A DNA stretch of 64,000 nt from contig NZ_DAIQRQ010000024.1 of assembly GCF_036786105.1 (NCBI RefSeq), forward strand, positions 4,312-68,311. The letters run 5' to 3'. Positions 9,089 to 17,724 of the stretch are shown here, piece after piece. The position numbers and the translations under genes are program-made. Source of the stretch: Ohtaekwangia sp036786105 (GTDB taxonomy: Bacteria > Bacteroidota > Bacteroidia > Cytophagales > Cyclobacteriaceae). The stretch's first letter is position 1, and each line of letters begins with the position of its first letter. Under the pieces are notes generated by a model. The model searched no databases, was not told the DNA's origin, and worked only from the letters and a program-made list of their open reading frames with translations.

Positions 9089-9532
9089 TCAAAACTTCCG
9101 TATAATTACCACACCTGCCACGATCAATACAACACCAACAATACGCCATATATTGATCGCCTGTTGCTGCATTACCAATACATTAAAATGATCGAGCACG
9201 AGCGAGATCACCATCTGCCCCAATACAATGAGGCCGAACGTTAAGGCAGGTCCCAGCTTAGGGAAAGCGAGCACTACTACTGTAACATAAAACGCTCCGA
9301 GCACGCCACCCAGCCACACATGAAGGGGTGCAGACCGAAGTCCGGCCCATGAAACCTGCTGGCCGGTAGCCAGTATATATACTACCAACGCCACGCTGCC
9401 TACTGCAAAAGATATCAGCGATGCATATACCGGGCTTTCTACTGCTTTACCCAGCCGCGCATTGAGGCCGGCCTGTATAGGAAGAAAACATCCCGCCAGT
9501 AACGATAGAATAATCCAACTGAATTTGTTCAT
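9089..9532 (-). CDS. DMT-family transporter (DUF606/YdcZ-like)
   Basis: 147 residues, almost wholly hydrophobic, with about five membrane helices. The start MNKFSWIILSLLAGCFLPIQ followed by GLNARLGKAVESPVYASLIS matches the DUF606 half-length branch of the drug/metabolite transporter superfamily (early NA.LG, later GGVLGAFYVT). Such proteins are thought to act as dimers in the inner membrane; substrate unknown. Convergent with the LpxO-like gene and divergent from the HipA-like pair. Confidence 0.85.
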   Translation of the reverse strand: MNKFSWIILSLLAGCFLPIQAGLNARLGKAVESPVYASLISFAVGSVALVVYILATGQQVSWAGLRSAPLHVWLGGVLGAFYVTVVVLAFPKLGPALTFGLIVLGQMVISLVLDHFNVLVMQQQAINIWRIVGVVLIVAGVVIIRKF

Positions 9533-9618
9533 ATAAATAGTTAGTAAAATACTTTTGTGTTAATCCTGTTTGCAGGTATCGGCAGGCAATATATCAGATA
9601 TATCAGTTCATTTTCATA

Positions 9619-9653
9619 TTTGTGATAGTTGATTATCACATTTGCTATATTTG
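9619..9653 (+). promoter_or_regulatory. Promoter with operator-like palindrome before the HipA-like operon
   Basis: A TATATTTG at 9646-9653 fits the Bacteroidota -7 consensus TAnnTTTG, with TTTG at 9619-9622 upstream. Between them is the inverted repeat TGTGATAGTTGATTATCACA (9621-9640; 7-bp perfect arms, 6-nt spacer). A repressor bound there would block the promoter. The start codon is 35 nt downstream of the -7 element. Spacing of the -33 box (23 nt) is a little long, so the exact promoter call is tentative. Confidence 0.45.
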
Positions 9654-9687
9654 AAGCTTGGTTGCCGGCAGCCGGTAACGTTAAGCC

Positions 9688-10479
9688 ATGCATTCATCAC
9701 TTCAGTTCAGATCGGTCAACATTACACGTTACATAACGCCTTTGCGTGAAGGTGGTTCTATGCCGGCGCTCGCAGAAGCAGACGATCAGTTTCTATACGT
9801 AATAAAATTTCGCGGAGCGGGCCAGGGAAGAAAGGCGCTCATTGCCGAGATCATCGGTGGTGAAATAGCACGCGCGTTAGGGCTTCGAGTGCCCGAAATT
9901 GTGTTTGCAACGCTCGATGGTGCACTGGGTCGTATAGAAGGTGATGAAGAGATACAGGATCTGTTGAAGGCCAGTGTGGGACTGAATCTTGCCCTGCACT
10001 ATCTCTCCGGCTCTATCACATTCGATCCACTGGTAATAGCAACAGATGCCAAGCTCGCTTCGCAGATTGTTTGGCTCGACAGTCTGCTGATGAATGTTGA
10101 TCGCACAGCACGCAATACCAACATGCTCTGGTGGCATAAAGAACTGTGGCTTATCGATCATGGTGCTTCGCTATATTTCCATCATACCTGGAATAACTGG
10201 CAACAGCCTGAACGTCCTTTTCCGATGATCAAAGATCATGTATTGCTCTCAAAGGCCAGCGCCTTGCAGGAGGTAAATGAAGTATACCGGTCGTTATTAA
10301 CGGCTGACAAGATACAGGCTATTGTAGCGTTGATACCGGATGAGTGGCTGGAGAACGAACCTGTTTTCGAATCCGTGGAAGCACACCGGCAGGCCTATGC
10401 GCAATTCCTGACAACCCGTATTTCGCATTCTGATTTTTTTGTTAAAGAAGCACAACATGCCAGAGAGTCTCTTGTTTGA
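9688..10479 (+). CDS. HipA-like kinase family protein
   Basis: 263 residues, much shorter than HipA (about 440). It keeps the kinase landmarks: an ATP-binding Lys in LYVIKFRGAGQGRKALIAE (K40), helix C-type Glu residues, catalytic loop NVDRTARNTNML (D138, N143, N145) and a DFG-equivalent LWLIDHGASLYF (D157). The N-terminal HipA subdomain is missing. Proteins of this kind are annotated HipA family kinase and commonly precede a DUF3037 gene, as here (23-nt overlap). HipA itself phosphorylates glutamyl-tRNA synthetase; the target here is unknown. Promoter with an operator-like palindrome lies upstream. Confidence 0.85.
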   Translation: MHSSLQFRSVNITRYITPLREGGSMPALAEADDQFLYVIKFRGAGQGRKALIAEIIGGEIARALGLRVPEIVFATLDGALGRIEGDEEIQDLLKASVGLNLALHYLSGSITFDPLVIATDAKLASQIVWLDSLLMNVDRTARNTNMLWWHKELWLIDHGASLYFHHTWNNWQQPERPFPMIKDHVLLSKASALQEVNEVYRSLLTADKIQAIVALIPDEWLENEPVFESVEAHRQAYAQFLTTRISHSDFFVKEAQHARESLV

Positions 10480-10840
10480 GTACGCAGTAATCCGGATAGT
10501 ACCCAAGGTTGAGCGCGAAGAGTTCATCAACATTGGCGTTATTCTGTATTGCTCTGCACAAAAATTTCTGCAGACGCGGTTCAACGTAAATGAAGAAAGG
10601 CTGCGTGCACTGTGCAAGAAGACAGACCTGGAAGAGTTGCAAGGCTATATCTCATCGTTTGAACGCATCTGCCGGGGCGGTGCCGATGGCGGACCGATCG
10701 GTAAGCTCTCTATGGCCGAACGTTTTCGCTGGCTTACCGCCACGCGCAGCACGGTACTTCAAACATCAAAAGTTCATCCGGGGTTATGCGAGAATGCAGA
10801 AGACATGCTGAATCATCTCTTCACGCAACTGGTACTGTAG
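10457..10840 (+). CDS. DUF3037 domain protein, partner of HipA-like kinase
   Basis: The ATG at 10457 (MPESLLFEYAVIRIVPKVER) lies inside the end of the kinase gene, giving a 23-nt overlap in another frame, so translation is probably coupled. The 127-residue protein has the DUF3037 pattern: Y.viR.vP....E.fiNIGVILYC, a central RLRALCKKTDLEEL helix and the closing RFRWLTATRSTVLQTSKVHPG. Function unknown. Its obligate pairing with the kinase suggests it binds, regulates or is phosphorylated by it. Confidence 0.85.
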   Translation: MPESLLFEYAVIRIVPKVEREEFINIGVILYCSAQKFLQTRFNVNEERLRALCKKTDLEELQGYISSFERICRGGADGGPIGKLSMAERFRWLTATRSTVLQTSKVHPGLCENAEDMLNHLFTQLVL

Positions 10841-10847
10841 TAGTAAA

Positions 10848-11051
10848 CTACCTCGCCATTACCTGGTAGCCTTTTTCACCATTGGCTTCTACCTCACGCA
10901 CAACGCGCGATTGCTGAAGCTCTTGCAGCATTTGCTTAAGCGTGGGTTCATTGGCCTCTCCTAAATGTGTTACCAGCTGCGCATACGTTTTAATATCGTT
11001 GGGAGCCTGACGGAAGTTGGTAATGAAATTCAGAATATCAATCTTTTTCAT
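10848..11051 (-). CDS. Small winged-helix-like hypothetical protein (67 aa)
   Basis: 67 residues beginning MKKIDILNFITNFRQAP. The helix-rich body (TYAQLVTHLGEANEPTLKQML) followed by a turn and short strands (SRVVREVEANGEKGYQV) looks like a winged-helix DNA-binding fold, but no family signature is certain. It ends only 7 nt from the convergent DUF3037 stop. Confidence 0.6.
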   Translation of the reverse strand: MKKIDILNFITNFRQAPNDIKTYAQLVTHLGEANEPTLKQMLQELQQSRVVREVEANGEKGYQVMAR

Positions 11052-11200
11052 AGGAACATTAATTATTGTGAGTCGTTAACGGACGCACCATAAAATGGTT
11101 GATACTCTTGCCCTCTGCAACCACCATTCCAACATTATACAGGCAGCTGCCGCTTTAAATTTTGCATCTGCCCGTAAACCCGCTATGAAATCGCTGTTCG

Positions 11201-11971
11201 TTATCGCTCGTGGCGGACGCTGATGGCGGACAGTACAAAGAATATACCTACGAAAATAAATGACTCGCATAATCCCAGCCGGTCGCTGGCATCTTTCGTG
11301 TTGGCAATAAAGCGTGGTATATGCAGAAGTAGAAACCAGCCCAGCACCATGAAGCCGGAAAGCATCGCGGCAGGCCTTCGCGTAGCCGGTATTACTATAC
11401 CAATGCCACCGGCGATGAGGCATATACCGGTAAAGTAAGTCCAGAAGGCGCGAAAGGGTATATAAGCCGGTATAAAGTTCTCTATAAAGTCGGCAAATTT
11501 GAAATGTGCATATCCGCTTGAAATAAAAAATACCGCTACCAGCAAGCATCCTGTGGTAACCATGGTTTTACGCAACGGTTCATGTACAGGCCATCCGGGA
11601 ACAACAACAGCATTATCTTTTAAAAATGAACCCGCCATAATCAACGTACCACCCAGCAACGCCAACGTTTTGTAAGCGTTGGACCAATCGTTCATGAATT
11701 GCACCATGTGCCGCGGCACCGACAACACAAGAATGAGGAGTGCGATAAGCAATGAGGCTGCTGCACCTTTCTGTTCAATTGCTATAATGGCCATTGCTGC
11801 CAGCACCAGCAACACTGCAGTGATATACCCTAACGACACGCTCATGGTAAAAGTCGCGGGCCATGCAGGCGGACGGCCTACGATGAAGTCTTTGGATAGA
11901 ATGCAAAGAATGCTAAGTCCTATAAATCCGATTCCGAAAATTATACGGCCAGATCGTAAAAGTGCAGGCAT
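11201..11971 (-). CDS. DoxX-like integral membrane protein
   Basis: 256 residues with about seven to eight membrane helices. Short motifs such as SSGYAHFKFADFIENFIPAY, followed by a Gly-rich ICLIAGGIGIVIP helix, fit the DoxX/DUF4267-type family (quinone-oxidoreductase-like or SURF-like membrane proteins). The first half appears to repeat the same four-helix unit. Cellular role unknown. Single gene; the start gives MPALLRSGRI with no signal peptide, the first helix acting as anchor. Confidence 0.65.
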   Translation of the reverse strand: MPALLRSGRIIFGIGFIGLSILCILSKDFIVGRPPAWPATFTMSVSLGYITAVLLVLAAMAIIAIEQKGAAASLLIALLILVLSVPRHMVQFMNDWSNAYKTLALLGGTLIMAGSFLKDNAVVVPGWPVHEPLRKTMVTTGCLLVAVFFISSGYAHFKFADFIENFIPAYIPFRAFWTYFTGICLIAGGIGIVIPATRRPAAMLSGFMVLGWFLLLHIPRFIANTKDASDRLGLCESFIFVGIFFVLSAISVRHER

Positions 11972-12132
11972 AGTATAGAGTTAGGTTGGCGATTGGTTAC
12001 AACTATTGACAACGGGTAGCATGGCACCTTAGCGCCGTGTGGATACAGGATAGGAATTACGGAAGATAAAAAATTATCATTCAATCATCAAGCCGTTACA
12101 TTTCATAGCTATCAATCCGTTAACGTTCTATT

Positions 12133-12169
12133 AAAAAAAGAAAGCGCTACCTTGGCTGGTAACGCTTTC
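12133..12169 (-). terminator. Terminator of the Spy-like gene
   Basis: GAAAGCGCTACC and GGTAACGCTTTC (12-bp stem, one wobble) around a 6-nt loop, with a run of A on the plus strand (T on the minus strand). Confidence 0.9.
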
Positions 12170-12187
12170 TCAATTTATAGGCAGCTG

Positions 12188-12841
12188 TTACTTCTTGTGA
12201 TTGCCGGGTATGCCTTCATGCTTCTTTTGTTTCTCCGCTTTCATGGTCAACCATTTTTGATACTGCTCCGGAGTCATGATCGCTTTTAGATTTGCATCAT
12301 GCTCTGCCATGAGTGCTTTGAATTTGCTGCTATCGCGATTGGCAGAAGTTTCATTGCTTTTCCTCAACGCCTGCATCTTCTCGCCAAATGCTTTATTCTC
12401 CGCCTGTACTTTTGCAAACTGATCATCTGAAAGCGATAGTGCGGTCTTCATTTTTTGCGAGCGCTTCTCCATTGCTTTACTGCGCTCTTCTTTGTGCTTC
12501 GCTGCCTGATCTGCTTTGTAGTTATCCCACTTTGCTTTTTGTTCGGGCGTAAGCACAGCTTTGATCTCCTTATCCTTCTCCTGGCGAAGTGTTTTCAGTG
12601 CAACAAATTTTTTCTCGCGTGTTTGCATGGAATCCTTTCGCAACTCCGCAGAGCGTGTAAAGTATTTTTGGTTAATATCTTTAATCGTTGCATACTGCTT
12701 ATCGTCAAGCGATAATTCGGATTTCATCTTTTCCAGGTTGCCATCACCGTGCTTATGAGGCGCATGGCCAGGGCGTTGTGCAAAAATGATTGTACTTGCC
12801 ATCATCACAACTACGAACACGAAACTCTTTTTCATAATCAT
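12188..12841 (-). CDS. Spy/CpxP-like periplasmic protein with two LTPEQ repeats
   Basis: About 215 residues; translation may start at 12841 or at the second ATG at 12835 (MKKSFVF). A signal peptide ends IIFAQ. The mature protein is charged and helical with two similar halves, each built from SLSDDQF-type and LTPEQKAKWDNYKA / MTPEQYQKWLTMKA segments, the LTxxQ hallmark of Spy/CpxP-type periplasmic chaperones. A His/Lys-rich segment RPGHAPHKHGDG opens the mature protein and could bind metal. Monocistronic with its own terminator. Likely envelope-stress related. Confidence 0.85.
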   Translation of the reverse strand: MIMKKSFVFVVVMMASTIIFAQRPGHAPHKHGDGNLEKMKSELSLDDKQYATIKDINQKYFTRSAELRKDSMQTREKKFVALKTLRQEKDKEIKAVLTPEQKAKWDNYKADQAAKHKEERSKAMEKRSQKMKTALSLSDDQFAKVQAENKAFGEKMQALRKSNETSANRDSSKFKALMAEHDANLKAIMTPEQYQKWLTMKAEKQKKHEGIPGNHKK

Positions 12842-13003
12842 TTTGGTTTTGTTATACCTGTTAGATTCCGGAAAGGCGTCAAAGTTAAATCGCTATTTAT
12901 TTTTTTAGACAGGCGGTGAATTTCTCCACATGGCAGGGTGTAATTCTTCGACAATCACGATAGGGCTCTGAGGCAACTATACCCTCTTTATCAATAGAAA
13001 AGC

Positions 13004-13028
13004 AAAAGCCCGGCTTTTACCGGGCTTT
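13004..13028 (-). terminator. Terminator after the DUF2269-like gene
   Basis: AAAGCCCGG / CCGGGCTTT with a 6-nt loop; only a short T run follows on the minus strand, so termination may be partial. Confidence 0.7.
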
Positions 13029-13057
13029 CTGTATTGAAGATTAGTATCGACAGTCAA

Positions 13058-13525
13058 TTAATTGAATTTAAAAACACTTAATGTAAAGATGGTAACAAAC
13101 AGCACCATCTGGGAGAGATAATAAACAGACAGATTTCGCTTGATGTTTATCAACTCCGTTTCAGCCTGTGCGCTTGGTGCTTCCTGCAGAATTTTTCGAA
13201 GTGTATTACTTTGCCGTTTTCCATACAAGTTGCCATTGAGTATAATCATAATCGCGAGCATAAACTTTATCTGAAACCATATCTGCTCCGTGAAACTCCA
13301 ATGTGTAACACCTAACATAATAACTCCTGAAATAATAATAGTGGAACCGCCTATGGCAAACAGGATTCCGAACTTTGATACTACATCCTGAATAGCTATG
13401 CTTTTCGAGCGGTCTATAGCAAGCATCTTCCAGAATTGTTTGGCGATGAAAAAATCTACTACCGTTGTTCCGACAAGCATAGTAAGGCCGATGAAGTGAG
13501 CTACCTTAGAGAGTTGATAATACAT
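13058..13525 (-). CDS. Four-helix membrane protein (DUF2269/CopD-like)
   Basis: 155 residues with four membrane helices. MYYQLSKVAHFIGLTMLVGT with its early His, plus a GVIMLGVTHW helix and WFQIKFMLAIMIILNGN, resemble the DUF2269/CopD-type small membrane proteins in which His residues may hold haem or copper. Binding is inferred. Monocistronic. Confidence 0.65.
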   Translation of the reverse strand: MYYQLSKVAHFIGLTMLVGTTVVDFFIAKQFWKMLAIDRSKSIAIQDVVSKFGILFAIGGSTIIISGVIMLGVTHWSFTEQIWFQIKFMLAIMIILNGNLYGKRQSNTLRKILQEAPSAQAETELINIKRNLSVYYLSQMVLFVTIFTLSVFKFN

Positions 13526-13630
13526 ACTATATATGGGTTAAAATTTAAGTGCCAAATATGAATGGCTTTTTAATTGATTTCAATAGAACGAGGCATCAAT
13601 AACTGCTATTAGGGAAAAGTTATATAAAAA

Positions 13631-13664
13631 AAAGAAGAGGTTGCCCTGTGGCAGCCTCTTCTTT
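13631..13664 (-). terminator. Terminator of the NTF2-like gene
   Basis: AAAGAAGAGGTTGCC and GGCAGCCTCTTCTTT pair over 15 bp (one wobble) around CTGT, with A-rich DNA on the left and T-rich on the right, so it can act in both directions. Confidence 0.88.
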
Positions 13665-13682
13665 TGCTATGCGTCTGCAATG

Positions 13683-14063
13683 CTAAACAAAAAATTCCTC
13701 GCGCGCTATCTTACCATCTTTTACCTGGTATACACATAGCTCAGGCATGCTCATGCGGCCCTGCCCTTTCATGGTAATATCCATCGCCATGGTAAATGCA
13801 ATGGTATTGCCGGCAATCAGTGGTTCTGATACTTCAATGCCGTGTACCTGCTCCACCATGCTTTCGAACTTGCGTCCTTTTTCTTCGATCGCATTTAAAC
13901 CACGCGTTTCTTTCGCAAATTCTGGTGTTTCATAGGGTTCAATACTCACAGCATTGTCAGCATACAATTCTCTATGAGCGCCTCCCCAGTCGGCTTTGCG
14001 ACAATACGAAGTCAATCGTTTGGCAATCTCTTTCGTTGGCATGTTCAATTCTTTTGTTTCCAT
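13683..14063 (-). CDS. SnoaL/NTF2-like protein
   Basis: 126 residues. The pattern (KRLTSYCRKADWGGAHRELY then AVSIEPYETPEF, a central RKFESMVEQVHGIEV and closing VYQVKDGKIAREEFFV) is that of the SnoaL-like branch of the NTF2 cone fold; the final DGKI.rEeff strand is diagnostic. Such proteins are small-molecule isomerases or binding proteins. Substrate unknown. Single gene. Confidence 0.82.
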   Translation of the reverse strand: METKELNMPTKEIAKRLTSYCRKADWGGAHRELYADNAVSIEPYETPEFAKETRGLNAIEEKGRKFESMVEQVHGIEVSEPLIAGNTIAFTMAMDITMKGQGRMSMPELCVYQVKDGKIAREEFFV

Positions 14064-14244
14064 GTTACATTAGTTTTGGTGAATACTAAATTGTACAGCA
14101 AGAAGCATGTATACTAACGTACCTTCTGTGTATTCAGATGCCTTGGAGCTGCGCTTTCAGCATATTAATTTTCCTTGTTTAAACACTTCGCCATCTTCCG
14201 CACATTACGCTCTGCGATTTTGCTGAAATAACAATATAGATTTA

Positions 14245-14273
14245 TTTCCCACAGAAATCACAGAATATCACAG
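14245..14273. repeat. CCCACAGAAATCACAG element, single arm
   Basis: TTTCCCACAGAAATCACAG followed by AATATCACAG. The reverse complement of 18884-18912 matches at 28 of 29 positions by eye. It lies in a 505-bp intergenic region (14064-14568) otherwise holding the composite repeat and the AraC promoter. Confidence 0.75.
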
Positions 14274-14314
14274 GTCATGAACTAAAAAGTCTCTGCAAAT
14301 TGACACGGAATAAA

Positions 14315-14410
14315 GTCGGAAAGTCCGAAAAGATGGAGAATACATTGTGCGCATTCAACACACCCTATCCTTACTCACACTTCCAGCAGCCAGAAGCCAG
14401 AAGCCAGTAA
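14315..14410. repeat. Composite intergenic repeat, copy A
   Basis: GTCGGAAAGTCCGAAAAG at 14315-14332 followed, on the other strand, by GGCTTCTGGCTGCTGG then GTGTGAGTAAGGATAGGGTG (14359-14410). The same two modules recur near 19431-19577, 20098-20265, 23706-23936 and 24130-24172. Confidence 0.6.
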
Positions 14411-14481
14411 CCAACAGGCCAATTGTTTGAATTTTACAAGTATTGATTTGATTGTTATAAGTGTCAGAGCGGCTTGGCGGC

Positions 14482-14489
14482 TACTTTTG
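14482..14489 (+). promoter_or_regulatory. Candidate -7 element of the AraC gene
   Basis: TACTTTTG matches TAnnTTTG and lies 79 nt before the ATG at 14569. A clear -33 box at standard distance is not obvious. Confidence 0.3.
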
Positions 14490-14568
14490 CAGGATGTACA
14501 ACTCTTCACGCAAAAAAAGTTGTGTAAAGGGAACTGAAAACGTAATAACCTGCATTTAGTATAACACT

Positions 14569-15468
14569 ATGGTTAAAACAGAAACACTAGAAGATTTTTA
14601 CCGGCAGAAGTTTAACTGGATGCCGGAGAACCTGCGTCAGGATATTGGACACTTCAACGTGTTCCGCATGGAGGATTGCATAGGGCCCAACAAGGAAGCA
14701 CCCAAATATAGCAGGCGTGATTTTTACAAGGTGGTGCTTATCCGGGGTAAACATATATACCACTATGCCGACAAGAGCCTTGAGGTAGCAGGTACTTCGC
14801 TTATCTTCTTCAATCCGCACGTACCCTATACGTTTGAACAACATACGCCTGACCCTACCGGCTACTTCGCTATATTTAAAGAAGCCTTCTTTACGGAGCG
14901 ATTGCGTGGCGGCATCAGCGCGTTGCCCATGTTTATACCGGGTAACAAGCCAAGCTTTATTCTAAACAAAACACAGGATAAATATGTGAGCAGTGTTTTT
15001 GAAAAGATGCTGGAAGAGATCGGCTCTGACTATGTATATAAGTATGATCTGCTGCGGAATTATATTATGGAGATCATTCACTATGCCATCAAGATACAAC
15101 CCAGTGAAACACTTTATCATCACACCGATGCCAATGCACGTATAACCGCTGTGTTTGCTGAATTACTGGAACGGCAGTTTCCAATCGAATCGCCTACACA
15201 ACGATTTACACTGCGCTCTGCCCGCGATTTTGCAGAGCAGCTTTCGGTACACGTTAACCACTTGAACCGTGCCATCCGGCTAACAACTGGTAAAACCACA
15301 AGCGATCACATCTTCGACCGCATTACCAGCGAAGCAAAAGTATTGCTGAAACATACCAACTGGAATATAGCGGAGATCAGCTACTGTCTCGGCTTTGAAG
15401 AGCCTGCGCATTTCAATCACTTCTTTAAAAAACATACCAATCTTACACCTTCGGCTTACCGTGGGTAA
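14569..15468 (+). CDS. AraC family transcriptional regulator
   Basis: 299 residues. Residues 1-180 form a cupin-like sensor domain (DFYKVVLIRG, SLIFFNPHVPYTFE); residues about 200-299 hold two helix-turn-helices (ARDFAEQLSVHVNHLNRAI, then IAEISYCLGFEEPAHFNHFF and the closing LTPSAYRG). The ligand is unknown. A short ORF directly downstream resembles residues 135-178 of this protein, suggesting a partial duplication. Confidence 0.93.
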   Translation: MVKTETLEDFYRQKFNWMPENLRQDIGHFNVFRMEDCIGPNKEAPKYSRRDFYKVVLIRGKHIYHYADKSLEVAGTSLIFFNPHVPYTFEQHTPDPTGYFAIFKEAFFTERLRGGISALPMFIPGNKPSFILNKTQDKYVSSVFEKMLEEIGSDYVYKYDLLRNYIMEIIHYAIKIQPSETLYHHTDANARITAVFAELLERQFPIESPTQRFTLRSARDFAEQLSVHVNHLNRAIRLTTGKTTSDHIFDRITSEAKVLLKHTNWNIAEISYCLGFEEPAHFNHFFKKHTNLTPSAYRG

Positions 15469-15530
15469 TTACGCAAACTAACCTTACTAACAAAGATGCT
15501 ATAGCGACATTGCAAGAAGATCGTATCGCC

Positions 15531-15857
15531 ATGCTTACATTAAAGAAAACAGAGGATCGTTTTTTCATCAGCCATTCTTCCGATAAGGCAAGCGCTGCGA
15601 TCTCCTATCAATTCAGCTCACATTCGCTTCCGGAAAAAACACAGGAACATCTCCGGTCGCTATATATTTCCGGTAAAATAGATTGCACGTATGCGTTAAG
15701 CGACAAGCAGGAACAGGAGCTTGTCGATATCCTGAAGAAAATAAAAAAGGAAAAGAAATCAGACTATATCTTTACCGATCATTTACAAAAAACATACCTG
15801 GTAGAGCTTATTCACTTCATCACAAAAGTGCACTATAAACGCCACGACTGTTTATAG
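15531..15857 (+). CDS. Truncated AraC-type paralogue lacking the DNA-binding domain
   Basis: A 108-residue ORF; ATG 15531 is preferred over the TTG at 15510. Its C-terminal part (KSDYIFTDHLQKTYLVELIH) lines up with the preceding AraC protein (GSDYVYKYDLLRNYIMEIIH, residues about 152-171), sharing SDY, Y..E.IH and a following K. It stops where the AraC linker and helix-turn-helix would begin. It may be a decayed copy, or a free-standing sensor fragment able to dimerise with an intact regulator. Confidence 0.55.
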   Translation: MLTLKKTEDRFFISHSSDKASAAISYQFSSHSLPEKTQEHLRSLYISGKIDCTYALSDKQEQELVDILKKIKKEKKSDYIFTDHLQKTYLVELIHFITKVHYKRHDCL

Positions 15858-15904
15858 CACATACTTTGCCAGGCATATACACGAAACATAGGCGAACCGA
15901 CAAA

Positions 15905-17545
15905 CTATATCGGAAAATATAGCTTAAACACCGATCCTTCACCGGGTATGCTGCTTGCGGTAACATACCCCTGATGGTTTGTCATGATGCGCTTTACAAT
16001 GGCGAGCCCGATACCAGAGCTATTGGGTGTACTCTTGTCGAGCCGGTGAAATACTTCGAATATCTTTTTGGTGTATTGCTCATCGAAACCAATACCATTA
16101 TCGGCAACCGATATTTCGTAATATGCCATTGCTTTATGGATGCCACCGATGTTCTCAACCTCAGGAGCACTCGGAAGAATTTGCCTGCATGAGAGCCGAA
16201 TCACCGGAGGCTCATCGGGCTTGGAGAACTTAAGGGCATTAGAGATCAGGTTATTGAATAACTGCGACAACTGAAACGCTATACCGGTAACAACCGGTAA
16301 GCTATTGGCGTGTACCGCTGCTTTCTTGTCTTGTATTGCAAGCTCCAGATCGCTCAATACACCCTGAATAATTTTATTGAGATCAACAGGCGCTACAAGT
16401 TCAGCATCCTGCTCAAGTTGCGAGTATGCCAGCAAGTCTTCCATCAGCTTTTGCATGCGTGCTGCGCTGGTGGTAATTTTTTCAGAGTACTCTTGTAACT
16501 GTTCTATCGACCGGTTGGATTCGCGCTGGCGACCGGCAAACACTTGTATTTTTCGTATAGGTTCCTTCAGATCGTGGCTTACCACATAAGCATAAGACGA
16601 CAGCTCACTATTCAGTCGCTGCAGCTCAATATTTTTTCTTTCCAGTTCAACAGCATATCGTTTCAGTCTGTCGTCTGCTTTTTTCTTTTCCGTAAGGTCA
16701 CGCGTAACTTTCGAATAGCCTATAATATTTCCATCACTGTCGTGAAGCGCAGTAATAACGATGCTTCCCCAAAATTTTGATCCATCTTTACGTACACGCC
16801 AACCTTCATGCAACGCTTTGCCACTATGTGCCGCTTCCTCCAGCAGAAAATCGGGCAGTCCGCCTGCTACATCTTCTTTGGTATAAAATACTTTAAAGCT
16901 CTTGCCAACAATCTCGTGTTCTTTGTATCCTTTAATATACTCTGCACCTGTGTTCCAGTTCTGAATTATACCGTGTGTGTCGAGTAATAATATAGCATAG
17001 TCTTGAACTTCGGCAATCATCCGGTGATAGCGCTCTTCACTTTTCTTCAGTGCTTCGTTTGCCTGGCGCAATTCCTCAGCTATAGCACTAAGTCTGTCTT
17101 GCGCTATCTTTTGTTCAGCAAGGTAATTGCTGAGTTTATCATCCATAATTTTCTTTTCAGTAAGATCGCGGGTCATTTTTATAAAACCCGTTACCTCGTC
17201 ACTACCCGCATGAATCGCGGTGATTGTAGTGCTACCCCAGAAGCGGGTGCCGTCTTTCTTTATACGCCAGCCCTCGTGCACGGCTTTTCCCTGCCTACGC
17301 GCCTGCTCCAGAAGTTGTTCCGGCAGATTTGCCCTGCGATCTTCTTCGCTATAAAAAATGCGGAAACTTTTTCCTAAAATTTCATCGGTCCTATAGCCTT
17401 TTATCTTTTCTGCACCCTTGTTCCATGTCGATATTATACCGGTCTTATCCAAATACATAATGGCATAATCATCCACTTCGGCGATCATCAGGTCAAATCG
17501 ATCTTCGCTCATTTGGAATGGAGGGGTAGAATTTTTCACTGGCAT
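15905..17545 (-). CDS. Double-PAS sensor histidine kinase
   Basis: About 546 residues from ATG 17545 (MPVKNSTPP); a TTG ten codons upstream is less likely. Two PAS/PAC domains are near copies: each has DYAI...GII..WN.GAE.IKGY, GKSF..FY..ED, a (V/L)HEGWR.(K/R)KDG..FWGS block and ends TRDLTEKK. A short coiled coil leads to H-box VSHDLKEPI, N-box NNLISNALKFSKP and G2 SSGIGLAIVKRI. No membrane helices. Kinases with the SHDLKEP H-box often work with single-domain receivers, and one is encoded 180 bp upstream on the same strand. Confidence 0.93.
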   Translation of the reverse strand: MPVKNSTPPFQMSEDRFDLMIAEVDDYAIMYLDKTGIISTWNKGAEKIKGYRTDEILGKSFRIFYSEEDRRANLPEQLLEQARRQGKAVHEGWRIKKDGTRFWGSTTITAIHAGSDEVTGFIKMTRDLTEKKIMDDKLSNYLAEQKIAQDRLSAIAEELRQANEALKKSEERYHRMIAEVQDYAILLLDTHGIIQNWNTGAEYIKGYKEHEIVGKSFKVFYTKEDVAGGLPDFLLEEAAHSGKALHEGWRVRKDGSKFWGSIVITALHDSDGNIIGYSKVTRDLTEKKKADDRLKRYAVELERKNIELQRLNSELSSYAYVVSHDLKEPIRKIQVFAGRQRESNRSIEQLQEYSEKITTSAARMQKLMEDLLAYSQLEQDAELVAPVDLNKIIQGVLSDLELAIQDKKAAVHANSLPVVTGIAFQLSQLFNNLISNALKFSKPDEPPVIRLSCRQILPSAPEVENIGGIHKAMAYYEISVADNGIGFDEQYTKKIFEVFHRLDKSTPNSSGIGLAIVKRIMTNHQGYVTASSIPGEGSVFKLYFPI

Positions 17546-17724
17546 CGAAACTTCTTCATATATGAAAATTAACAAAACGTATTATCATGGCATTTTTTCC
17601 TCACATCAGATTTAACAAAGATTTCTTGTGCTATAAACCGTGCGGGTTTCCCGATAAAAACCGATAAAGCCTAAACAAATTCTAATGTAAATTACCATGC
17701 CAGCCAAATGCCGCTAACTGCGAA

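Noticed and set aside
9621..9640. CRP-type binding site
   Set aside because: The spacing is TGTGA-N10-TCACA rather than the N6 of CRP sites; kept only as a generic operator.
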